Assembly: GCA_015832175.1 (NCBI GenBank)
Contig: WJXW01000002.1
Location: forward strand, 2,108,001-2,172,000
DNA: 64,000 nt
Origin: Paraphaeosphaeria minitans
Taxonomy: Eukaryota; Ascomycota; Dothideomycetes; Pleosporales; Didymosphaeriaceae
Direction: 5' to 3'
The position numbers and the translations under genes are program-made. This document shows, in pieces, positions 36,409 to 47,413 of this stretch (the stretch's first letter is position 1; each line of letters begins with the position of its first letter). The notes beneath the pieces were generated by a model. That model was given only the letters and a program-made list of their open reading frames with translations. It did no database searches and was not told where the DNA came from.

Positions 36409-38529
36409 GAGGGTACTTGCGCTCGATATCCTGAGCCAGTCTTTCAGGGTACCCGGGCGTAACTTGCGGCCGTTGGCAGTGCGGAAACCTGGAGTGGGTG
36501 AAGTCGCGGAGATATGGATGGTGAGTAGCGTGAAGTCCAAGCGGGCTCTGGTATGCAATGACGTTTGTGTGTGGGTCGACTTCAACAAAGTCGACGAGAA
36601 TGAAACTTTGCTGCAGGGCAGCACAGTTTAAAACAAAGCCAGCAATTCGACACAATGCTGCTCGTGAATGAGACAACCCGGCGGTGCAGGCGCCAGGCGA
36701 CACTAATATATTGGCAGCGGAAGGGTCCTGGAATGCTTGTACGTTGGAGGGCAACTGATATGGCAGCAAGGCAGTCGATCTTTCGCCTGGTGCGCCGCCG
36801 TCGCGCTACTTCCGGCAGTGAAGGCAACGTGGGCCCTGTTTTATGGGCAGGCGTTGGGGAGCCTTGACACCGGTTGTGCGGTCCTGAGAAGGCAGTGTTT
36901 GTGGCTATCGAAGTTGCAACGTTGGTGGACTGTTGCATAGGTTGGTACAACGGATGGGAACTGCGCAAGAAAGAGGAGGAGGCGGCGGCTCTCTGCAGCA
37001 ACACGCACCCGATGCGCGCATTTGACAAGGCAGTGCGAGTTGCCGGATATTGTGGAGCTCACGGTCGCTTCAGTATCGCAACACCGCGAGCGAGGAAAAA
37101 GGGACCCGCGCAGTACTGATTAAGCGCCAGCACACTGAGGCCTCGCAGATTCGGCCGGTGCACATCGTCATCTACTGCCTTGGCCGGGAGACGGGCCTAA
37201 TATGAGCCCGCTAGCGAAGCATCGTCGCATTCACTCGTTGTTGTCTGTTGGCCCATGACGCACTGCGCCCGAGGACTTCGCTCGACATCGTGAGAGCCGA
37301 ATTTCCGGCGGCGGACTTCTGTGGCGCATGTTCACGTGCCCTCCTGGCGCTGGGTTACTGACGCCCTCCACAGCCTGGCACCTGCACTGCACCCTGGGTC
37401 TAAACGCGATGGGTAATGGAATGCCAGCCTCCTGACGCCCATTTGACGCCCATTGCACGAACGCCTGCTCCCGGGAGCTTACTGGCTACTTCTCGCATGC
37501 GACTTCTCGTCTCGCCGACGTTGCAAAAACTCCCTTGCCTGTGTCCAGCTACCTATAAGCGCCTGAAGCGAGCAGGGCTACGATCGTGATTGCCACGGCT
37601 CACCATCTCCTGCTCGAATTTGCAGCTATCCCCTCTCAGCACTGCTGCCCGTAAGGCGCGCACTTCTCCTTCCTCTGTGCCACCTTCTCCGGAATAACCT
37701 GCATAAATACTACCAAGCTGCAGCCCGATATTGTGTGTCATATCTCTTGCACGCTCCAACTCACGCCAGTGCGCCCCACAAAGCGCTTCCAAACACTGCG
37801 AGGAATGTGAGATTTCTTGACTTCGTCATGCAATCCTACAAAGGGAAGCGATCCAGCGCTAGGCTTCCATCCCAAAAACGTTGAGCCGCGTGGAGCAATA
37901 ACATTGGATAGGCGCGAATGCCGGCGAAGGTGAATGCGTCCCATTCAAGCAGGTATAAATATGCATGTGCTTTCGGAAGAAGGCTAGGCGTGCAGTAGAA
38001 TGGGCGCGTTGTTGCAATCGAAAGAGCGCAAAACACGAATTCCGCGGTCGATCTCCCGGTCATGCTGTTACGCTCTCTTTCAGCCGCCGGACACGGAGAC
38101 ATTCGGATGCATCAAATTTTCTATCAAGTGATTGTCCCGACAGCTTGGGTACGACTGTTGAAGAGGCAGGTGGCATTGAAGCTCTTCAGTGCGTACCACA
38201 CACACAACGCAGATCGATAGTTGAGCTGGTAATTATGGCATGGAAATTTGAAACACCGGACGGTGGCCGCAAACAAAGGAGCCTCTTTCAGGACCCACCG
38301 CTCATCAGTTTCATGTTATCAACGGACCAATTGTTTATCCGGCGACTGCCACTCCACCTCAACGGCACCGGCAAAGGACGGGCTGGGGGAAAAGAGGTGA
38401 GCGGCGATGGATAGCATACAATGTTCCATGACACAGCACTGGTAATTGCATCTGATGATGGCATTTGTCGGTTTGTTACCTTGTTCAATGCTACCTTATG
38501 TCCGCTTTCGGCTTTCAGGTTTCGCTGCA
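36409..38529. other. Intergenic region, no gene seen
   Basis: About 2.1 kb with only short frames lacking protein character. It contains the promoter of the minus-strand gene ending at 35860 and the 3' flank of ARP2. Confidence 0.5.
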
Positions 38530-39981
38530 TTATCTAGCACCAAGCTTCTCCAACGCCCTCGTACCCTCTTCTTGCCATTCCTGTTTTGATATCCACATGT
38601 TCTCTTTGTCCGCCATCTACTGAGAGTTAGTTTCAATTCTCCAAAAAGACGACAGCAGGTGACTTACAATGTTCGCAAGCACCGCTCCTCCCAGGAAGAC
38701 CATATGTCGGCGTCTCGGCGGGTCTTCGATGCGGACCTTGAATTTCTATAGATGTTGCGTAAGTTATGGACTGGGTCGGATTGGCTGCATACGTACGTTC
38801 AATCGCTCGGGGTTGCCACCCAGCACCTTAGTAAGCCAGAGTTGTTTGAGCTCCTTCTCCAGACGGCTGGGCAGGCCGGGATACATGCTGCTTCCACCAC
38901 TAAGCACGATAGCCTTGTACAAGCTGCTTCGTACATCGACGTCGGCGGACTGGATCGTGTTGAATAGGAACTCGGCGATACCGGGTTGTTCCACATCAAC
39001 CAAATGGGGCTGGAATAGACACTCGGGGGCCTCAAAGCGTTCGCTACCGACTCGGATAACACGACCATCGGGTAAGGTGTAGGACTCCACGAGGACCGTG
39101 GTGTCCTCGCTCAAGCGCTGATCGAGTTCCAAATCGTACGAAACATAGCAGAGCTTCTCCTTGATTTGCCGGACAGTTTCGAAGTCGGCAGTTCGGTTGA
39201 GAGCATATCCTCTTCGTAGTAGCAGAGCGATCAAATTCCGAGTAACGTCGCGACCAGCCACGTCCAACCGTCGTGTCAAGTGGTTGAGCACCGTGCTCTC
39301 GTAGACCGGAACAATGTGCGTGACACCATCGCCAGAGTCTACCACGACTCCTGAGGAAAGTCCCTGAGCGTACAGAGCGAGCACGGCCTGTATAGCTACG
39401 TACACTCCTCCGAAATCGTAACGCTCGAACATAACTTCGCACATCTGCTCACGGTTCTTCAGAGGATTCATCGGTGGCTCGGTAAGAAGGATCTTGCGGC
39501 CTGTGGGGTCGATCTTCATCTTTTCGAAGAAGGTATAGTCCCAAAGGTGTTGCATGTCGTCCCAGCGCTTTACGATACCGTTCTCCATCTGTCGGCGGTG
39601 GGACGAGGTTAGCGCAGCCTGGTAGAAACGAGGGCGCCCTCAACACTTGCTGAGCAACGACATACAGGGTATGTGATCTGAAGCATCGACCGGGCCGCCG
39701 CCGCCTCGTCTCCGCACATTATGTCCTTGACCACGATGTCTCCATCGCGCTCTTCGGAACGTAGGATCGGTCGGCCGACTATCGAGGGGTACTGGTGGTC
39801 GGGAAAGTTCTGCAGAGCTTTTGTTAGATGCGTACATGGACTCCTCATAGTTGCAACCAACCTGTCCGGCATAACCCGCCTTCAGGAAACCGGTTCCGCC
39901 ATCGAGGACTGGGGGGCGTCAGCAAAGCCGAGATAGACTTGAGTGTGCGCAATTCGCCGTACCAATGGGAACCTCCGCCAT
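38530..39981 (-). CDS. ARP2: Actin-related protein 2 (Arp2/3 complex)
   Basis: Six exons on the minus strand: 39981-39963, 39908-39862, 39809-39666, 39588-38797, 38745-38668 and 38616-38530. They give 388 residues, the normal Arp2 length. The N-terminus rebuilds to [22 protein letters not shown], followed by [15 protein letters not shown]. Other marks are LLTEPPMNP, the nucleotide-binding [10 protein letters not shown] loop, [33 protein letters not shown] and the end [14 protein letters not shown]. Arp2 with Arp3 forms the first two subunits of a daughter actin filament in branched nucleation, used in endocytic patches. Introns are 51 to 77 bp. Head to head with the L5 gene, with about 612 bp between start codons. 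Confidence 0.98.
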
Positions 39982-40593
39982 CCTGCCCGCAAGATATCAG
40001 GATATGAGACAATGAGGAGGTAGCGTGCGGTGGTGCGTAGCTTATGCGCAGAGTCGTAGGCAGGAGCGACCAGTTGACGTGGAGGGGCTGTGGAAGCTAC
40101 GTCCATGGGTGGCCTGTGCACCATCTCCATCGCAGCTTCATTGGGGTAGCCTTAGATACTTCCCAGACTCAAGCGAATGGTATCTGTCTAACAACATGAT
40201 CTGATGAGCAAGGTATGCGTTTGCGGTTTCTCACGTCGTCAGTTTTTAGCACAATGATGTGGTCTCCGCTCAATGGAATTGCCCATGGAAGGTTGCAGCT
40301 GAATGTGGGATACACCTGTCAATGTATAGATTATTAAATTACAGTGCCTCTGCCACTAAACAGTATGCGCGAGCGTCTAGCAGCATGTTAATCTTGGAAA
40401 CACGTTGTGCACGTTACTGCGAGCATTGGGGCTAATGTTCCTCAATGGTCACCCACCCGCATTTGCGATCTCCGCCCTTGCTGAAACACCAAAAATAGCC
40501 TTGGCGCCGCTCGCTTAGCACCGCACACATAAATCTCCCAGCGAACTTTGGCTTCGACACCAGCCAACGACATATCTCGGTCCAACGATCAAG
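39982..40593. promoter_or_regulatory. Shared ARP2 / RPL5 promoter region
   Basis: The two start codons face away from each other across 612 bp, so both core promoters lie here. No specific motif is assigned. Part of the L5 side is CT-rich. Confidence 0.6.
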
Positions 40594-41773
40594 ATGCCTA
40601 TCGTAAGTTGACCTCGATCCACCGCGCTGGCACTTCATTGCAGCCGCTATGCGCCCGCCTTTGCTATGATTCAGCCGCACTCTGCTTGACCAGTCCTCGG
40701 GCGCCGACGACGTTTTGTGTGGGAGTCTTTGCAAGCTGCTTCGAAATGGGTTTGAAGCGTCAATTGCTGACTCTGAGGAATAGTCTAAGCTCGTCAAGAA
40801 CAAGGCGTACTACTCGTAAGCTCTCCACTTTCCTTCTCGTTTTGCGACTTCTAACATCTCTCAGGCGGTACCAAGTCAAGTACAAGCGCCGCCGCGAGGG
40901 AAAGACCGACTACTATGCCCGCAAGCGCTTGACCACCCAGGCCAAGAACAAGTACAATGCGCCCAAGTACCGCCTCGTGGTCCGCTTCACCAACCGCGAC
41001 ATCATTGCTCAGATCGTCACCTCTGAGATTGGCGGTGACAAGGTCTTCATGGCTGCGTACGCCCACGAGCTTAAGCCCTACGGCATCACTGTATGTGCAT
41101 CTCCAGCAGATTCCTTGCACAAGCTAACTCTTTCCAGCACGGTCTCACCAACTGGTCTGCCGCCTACGCTGTCGGTCTTCTACTCGCCCGCCGCACCCTG
41201 AAGAAGCTCGAGCTCGATGAGGCTTTCGAGGGTGTTGAGGAGGCTGACGGTGAGTTCGCCCTCACCGAGGCCGCCGAGGTCGACGGTGAGGAGCGCCGCC
41301 CCTTCAAGGTCTTCTTGGACGTCGGTCTTGTCCGTACCTCCACCGGTGCCCGTGTCTTCGGTGCCCTGAAGGGTGCCTCCGACGGTGGTCTCTACGTTCC
41401 CCACTCGGAGAACCGCTTCCCCGGTTACGACATCGAGTCCAAGGAGCTTGACGCCGAGACTCTCCGCAAGTACATCTTCGGTGGTCACGTTGCTGAGTAC
41501 ATGGAGACTCTTGCCGACGATGACGAGGAGCGCTACAAGTCCCAGTTCAGCGGCTACATCGACGACGACATGGAGGCCGATGGTCTTGAGGAACTGTACC
41601 AGGATGCCCACAAGCAGATCCGCGAGGACCCCTGGAAGAAGGAGGATGGCGATGCTGAGAAGAAGTCCAAGGACGAATGGAAGAAGGAGTCGCTGAAGTA
41701 CAGGACTTCCAAGCTTTCCAAGGCCGAGAAGGAGAAGCGCGTCCAGGAGAAGATCAAGACGCTCACCGCTTAA
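40594..41773 (+). CDS. RPL5: 60S ribosomal protein L5 (uL18)
   Basis: Four exons, 40594-40602, 40784-40815, 40865-41090 and 41138-41773, give 300 residues. The first exon is three codons (MPI); the join gives [17 protein letters not shown]. Landmarks: [33 protein letters not shown], the [12 protein letters not shown] region and a basic C-terminus. uL18 binds 5S rRNA and enters the central protuberance with uL5. The 181-bp first intron after a tiny first exon is typical of fungal ribosomal-protein genes and could carry regulatory sequence. Codon use is strongly C-ending, as expected for high expression. Confidence 0.98.
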
Positions 41774-42825
41774 GCTGGTGCTTCTTCTTTCTCCCTTCAC
41801 TTCATGACAAAAGCAGGTTCAACGGCGTCTGGGGATGCATGGGGTTATGGATACTGTACCTGCCAGGATATCTAAGCAGCGTTGAATGAACCGGATGCCA
41901 CTATAAACGATTCACGATACCCTTTTTTCAATTGGCTTAGTTGTGCTCTAGTCTGCGTGATGGATCAACGTGAAGTGGCTGCATGTGACCTGGCACTCAG
42001 GTGGCGTCTAGATAGCCTGCGATGCACGTGTGAGCGCCACTAGCGCAACATGGTCTCCACGCAGTGGTCTAGATGGTCGCATCGGCGCTCTGTCAGCCTC
42101 TCTTCGCTGGCGGCGCCGTGCGTCGGAAGTGCTAAATCAACTTTGCAACCAGCACCAAGTCGAGAGTTGGGTCCAGCTGCCGTCAGCCCCTGCATTGCTG
42201 ACCCTGGGGTAACATGGTGAACTGAGGGTTATCCTGGCGCAGCGCTGGATTATGGTTTGGAACGAGATCAAGGGGGTGTCGGCAGCGAAGGACGAGCGCC
42301 GAGCGATGAGAAGAGAAAGAGCTAGCAGGTATTCAGGACTCCTGCTGGGTGGCAAGGATGACGAATGCGCGAGAGCAGGTGTTGGAAAACCCAGCAACGG
42401 GCAACGGGCAACGGGGGCGCCTCATTTTTGCGAATGTTTCGCGAGTGTCGTGATCCGGGAGCGGGCTCATCTCGTCATGTCCAATGTCTAACTAGGGTCC
42501 GATGTTCGCAGGACGTGATAATTACTGCTATCTGGAGACATCTTTCAACGCCGCGCAGTCCAACTCGCTGACTGCATCTATCTATCGTGTCTCACATCAC
42601 TTTGTTCAGCCGCGTGCTAGTCAGGACGCAGCCGTTGGTTCAACCAGTCTTTCAATCGTCTTTCCCGGAAACCCCCCCTTCTGCCCGGCTAACCTCTAAC
42701 CTCTACCTCGAGCCCCGCTGACATTTCCTCCGAACGCCCCTACCACGCATTTGACCGCCGATGGCTTGCTTCATATATTGCCAGAGATAGCACTGCCCGC
42801 GACCCGCCCTTCACTGTCGCCTGCC
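41774..42825. other. Intergenic region
   Basis: The 3' flank of RPL5 and the promoter of the Mhp1-like gene. No supported gene. Confidence 0.5.
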
Positions 42826-45800
42826 ATGGAGGACGTTCATGGCGTTGACGTCTCGTGGCTGCACCACTCTTCTACGCGAGGTGAGCGGAGGACGGCGGCT
42901 CCACTGTTTTCGGTGTCGCGCATGCCAACCGTGTTTATGGCTGACCGAGTGCGCTCTCCAGATCATCACCATCGCCAGTACGCGCCTTCGTCGCCAGGTC
43001 TGCCCAAGGACGCCAAACCGAGGACATCGTCTCACGGCGGCCTCCCCCCGAACGGTACCCACAACGAGCGCAAAACCCCAGAGTCCGCCACGTCGGCTGT
43101 CCAGGAACTACCAGCACCGTCTGCCGCACCTTCGACCCCGACTGCGGCACCAGCGACACCGACGCCAGCCCAGAAGATCCCCACCAAGCGCCCGACCTTG
43201 CTGGGCCGATCAGGCTCCGAAAAACAGCAGCCAGGTAGCGTTACGCCCCCGGAGACCAAGACGAGTTTGCGCAAGAACTCGTGGATCTCGAGCATCAGCT
43301 CCAAGTTTTCCTCGCAGAACTCGCCTGCGCAAACAACCCAGGTCCAGGCACAAGGATCGTCGGCGAATACAACTGCCGCTGAAGGAGTGGCTGCGACCGC
43401 CAACGGCGCGCTGAATGGCATCCACGCTGCCGCTTCGCAAACCCACAGTGCATACGAGCCATATGTTCCGCAGCAACCGAAGGGATCCTTCATCTCAAAT
43501 GCGTTGCGCCGACTATCGTCCGGGTCACAAGTCGGTGGTTCCCTTGGGAAGGCTGTACCCAATGGCGGCGTCTGCCCCAGGAAGGTCATGAACGTCGATC
43601 CCAATAGAACCCGGTGCCAAGTCCCGGAACTCAACCAGAGCAAGCTGCGCCGCGTCGCATTCTGCGTCGACGTCGAGATCGCAGGTGGCCCGAGGTACAA
43701 GGACGAGGCCGACAACGAAGAGCGGAAACAGAAGCGCAAGGACAAGAAGATAAAGGAGCGGGGTGAAGGAGAAGCGTTGAAGCATCCAGAGACCGCCGCC
43801 GAGGAGAAGGATAAAGAACGCGATGTTGACGCTGTTCTCCTGCAGGAAGTGACAGGAGCCGAACAAGCACCCCACCCAGAGGGCACCGGAACCACCAACG
43901 AGAAGTCCGAGCCGAGCAGGAAGAAAGAGAAGAAGAAGCGGTCTGAAGCTGAACGCAAAGAGCGAAAGGAGAAGAAGCGCAGAAAGGCCGAGGAGAACGG
44001 ATCCGTACCGCTCGAGATCAGCAGAGATGATGACGAAGTGAGTGCTGACGGTGCATCTGAGGGTTCTTCCAAACCGTCGCCTAAGCATCAGGACCGGCCC
44101 ACCACAGATCCGTTGCGAATTTACCGTAGATGCTGCCAGTTGAGAGAAACACCTATCCTGAAGAGAATTAGCGATCAGCTTTCTAACCCGTCAACGACTG
44201 CGCTTTCGGCACTGGGAACGGTAACATGCTTGGATCTGACAGGTTCTCGCTTACAGCTTGCCGATGTTGTTACCCTTTCCGACTGGCTAGCCGTGGTCCC
44301 TGTGGAGAAGCTGTTCTTGGATGATGCAGACCTAAACGACGAGAAGATAAGGGTCATACTCGCTGGCTTACTCGCTGCCAAAGTTCCAGAAGCCGGTAAG
44401 AGGAGGAAGTCCACTTCAGAAGAAGCAAAGAACGGAAGCGAAAACATAGAAGAACGATCGGGTGTCGTCAAGAAACTGCTTCTCAAGAACAACCCGAAGA
44501 TAACTGCAGAAGGCTGGAGACACATCGCCCTCTTCATATATATGTGCAAGTCGCTCATGGCGCTCGATGTGTCCATGATACCATTTCCGGCATCCTCTCC
44601 ACAACCGGTTCATCAGGTATCTAATGGCACCGTCGGTGCATCAGCCGAGAAGAAGGTTGCTTCCAAAGACGTCGCTGAGGTCCTGTCGAAAGCAATTTCG
44701 GAGCGACTCGGAGGTTCAAAACTTGAGGAACTTCTGCTCTCTGAATGCGGCCTATCTTCATCAAGCATCAGGAGAATCGTGGATGGGGCCATCGTTAGTG
44801 GGGTGCAGCGGTTAGGTCTCGCGGGCAACGATATTGATGAGCAAGGCCTGGAACATATCATTCACTACATCAAATCCGGGTGTGTCAAGGACTAGATCTC
44901 GGCGGCAACACTCTTCGCGACTCAATATCTCGTCTAACGGAGTGTTTCACCAAAGACTGTTCATTGTGGGCATTGAGTGTTGCTGACTGCGACCTCACAC
45001 CTGAGTCGCTCAGGATCCTGTTTCCGGCTCTGGGTAAACTACCGAACTTCATCTTCTTGGATCTTTCACACAACCGCGATCTATTCTCTAATTCATTGTC
45101 GCTCTGTCTTCTGCGGAAGTACATGCCTCAATTCAAGAAGCTGAAGCGCATACATCTCACGGATGTATCTCTATCGCAAGCAGACGTGGTAGGCATCGCG
45201 GAGGTTATTCCGGAATGTCCAGTGATCGCGCACGTTGACATTCAAGGCAATCCCAAGATCTCTGCTCTGGCTGCAGCATCAACGGAAGAAGAGCAAGAAG
45301 AAGCAGCCGCAGTCTATGCCTCATTGACCCTAGCTGCCAAGGTCTCGCAGACCATCGTGTTCCTCGGCGTCGATGTTCCTGGACCTGCGAGCAACGAAGT
45401 CGTCAAGGCGCTAGCCAAGCAGGTCATTGCGTATTGTCTTCGCAACATGCAGAACATCGAGGGTGTTCCTGAACTTCAAAATGCTTCAAGGGATGCTGTG
45501 TTGCCTGATGTGCTCCAGCATCTGGTTGGTCATGCAGATGACATAAGTGCGGCTCCAGCAGACGACGACGCGGCGCCTGATGATGATTATATCGTCGGTG
45601 GCACCGGGGTTGCAAAAGCCCTTAGTTACTGCCTGCGACAGAAGGAATCAGACCTACGCAGAACGTCGCTTCTAGCAAGTGGAACAGCAACGCCTAAGAG
45701 TAGTCAGGCGACAGTTTCCGAGGAGTCCCACAGAGCCAGAATCATGTCCAAGAACCTTTTGGAGAACGCGCGCAATATCAGACAGAGGCTGCATGTGGCA

Positions 45801-46556
45801 CTCGCTCGTGAGGCAAAAGCAGGCAATGATATCCCATATCGTAGGTCATCTGGAACTCTCCTCTACGTTCCCAATCTAATAGTTCCAGGACGCCTTATAT
45901 TCCTCGACCAGACACTGCAGGGTATGATCAAGCGTTTTGAAGACGAATACCCAGAAACGCGCATCCAGTCCTCAGACGCAGTCTCCACAACCAGCTCCAT
46001 CCCCAGCTCTTCGCCGCCCCTCTCCACCGTCCCCACACTCTCGACAAGCGCAACAGACAACGCAGACAACGTGGTCCAAGACTCTGACGAAGACGAGCCT
46101 AAAGCCCTCCGATCTCGCCACAACTCGGACGTCAACCTCGCCTCGCGCGCCCAAACCCTCGAAGAAGGCCGTCTGCACCGCCTCGGCCACCGCATCCGCA
46201 CCGAGTTCATCAACCCCTCGCGCCCCAGCTCCTCGCACACCGAGCAGGCCAATCTCTCCGGCAGCATGAACGACTTCGGCCTGCCGCCGCACGTCATGGC
46301 CCTGCGCAACCAGTTCGCGTCGTACAGCGGGGAGCAGATCCGCGAGATGACCGAAGGCGCCGGCTGGGAGAAGGCGTTCAACGACATCGTCGAGAACGCG
46401 GAGGAGCTGAAGCGCATGGAGAAGGAGTGTCCTGAGGAGTTTGCCAAGTTCCGGGACACGCAGATTGCGGCGCTCAAGAACGCAAGTCCGGACGTCGACT
46501 TCAGCGACCGGTGGACGGCCATCGGCAAGGAGAGCGAGAACGCAATCGAGGACTAG
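42826..46556 (+). CDS. Mhp1-like leucine-rich-repeat protein, with an apparent -1 frameshift
   Basis: Start at the ATG at 42826 (MEDVHGVDVSWLHHSS). A likely 81-bp intron at 42881-42961 (GTGAGC..CAG with a CTGAC branch site) is in frame, so both spliced and unspliced readings stay open. Residues about 20-220 are Ser/Pro/Thr-rich. Next come a motif around KVMNVDPNRTRCQVPELNQ and VAFCVDVEIAGGP, a Lys/Glu-rich segment, and LRR/RNI-type repeats. The frame from 42826 closes at 44895, but the LRR continues in another frame from 44880 (VCQGLDLGGNTLRDS). One extra G in the GGG at 44878-44880 would join them, giving about 1,216 residues to 46556. Similar fungal proteins are labelled 'cell wall biogenesis protein Mhp1', after a yeast microtubule-associated protein. 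Either a sequencing error or a real break. Confidence 0.82.
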
Positions 46557-47413
46557 GCCTGGTCTCAGCTCAACTGCGAGATAGAGAGAGAGAGGGCTTG
46601 TTCCATGTGTATCATCTGGCTTTTGTGTGCGTTCAGCGATTTCTTTACATGTCATTCGTTTTCTCGCCGTCGGATTTGGGTTTCGGATGGGGTGGGGTGG
46701 AATGGAATGGAATGGCATCGCTTTCTCGGTCGCGCACGCACTGATATCCGATGTTTTTACGCTAATTGGTGGGTTTCCAAAAGCGACGGGGAAGTCCATT
46801 GCAATGCGATAACCATCTTTAGTCCTTCTGGGGCGTTTTTAAATGTGCAATTTCCGCTCGACACAGCACTCTTTCCGTGAAGCTTTTGCTTTTGCCTAGC
46901 AGGACTGCACGACAACAGCAAGGATTGGCGTGGATAGCCTGCACGTAAAAGACTTTTGCCCCCAGGGACATGAAGGGGTGCGTATGGATTTTGAAACCCC
47001 ATGCGTGATGCTTCCACAGAACCGAAAGGGATGGGCGACGGTTGGTGAGAGTGGGTGCGCGTTGGATAAAGAGATGTTGGGAGATGTGAAGAAAGCAACG
47101 GAGAAATGCAAGCGAGGAAATGTGCCACATTCATTCACGGGAGATCACCGAGTTGATGTGCATACGGGTACATTGCGTCAATAAAATTCGTGCAGTTTTC
47201 ATACTGTGTAGTAGCTCTGGCGCATGTCCGACAAGCTCAAGCACAATCTGAACCGCCTCGATAAGACGATCCGTCCTGTAGCATACCATGAACCGTGTCC
47301 TTGAGAAGTATACAAAATTTCGCAAGAGCCCCTTGATAGTAGTGCGAGCGTACTGGGAGACAGCACGAGGCTTCCACATGGCAGCCATTTCTTGCAGCTG
47401 CCGACGATTCACG
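46557..47413. other. Intergenic region between convergent genes
   Basis: Space between the Mhp1-like gene (plus) and the PHD membrane-protein gene (minus). It contains a short GGAAT run at about 46700. No gene seen. Confidence 0.5.

Noticed and set aside
43032..44072. 346-codon minus-strand frame over the Mhp1-like gene
   Set aside because: Shadow frame rich in Ser/Phe/Arg caused by Lys/Glu-rich sense coding.
45972..46799. 275-codon minus-strand frame over the Mhp1-like C-terminus
   Set aside because: Shadow of the sense LRR protein; extends past the stop only by chance.
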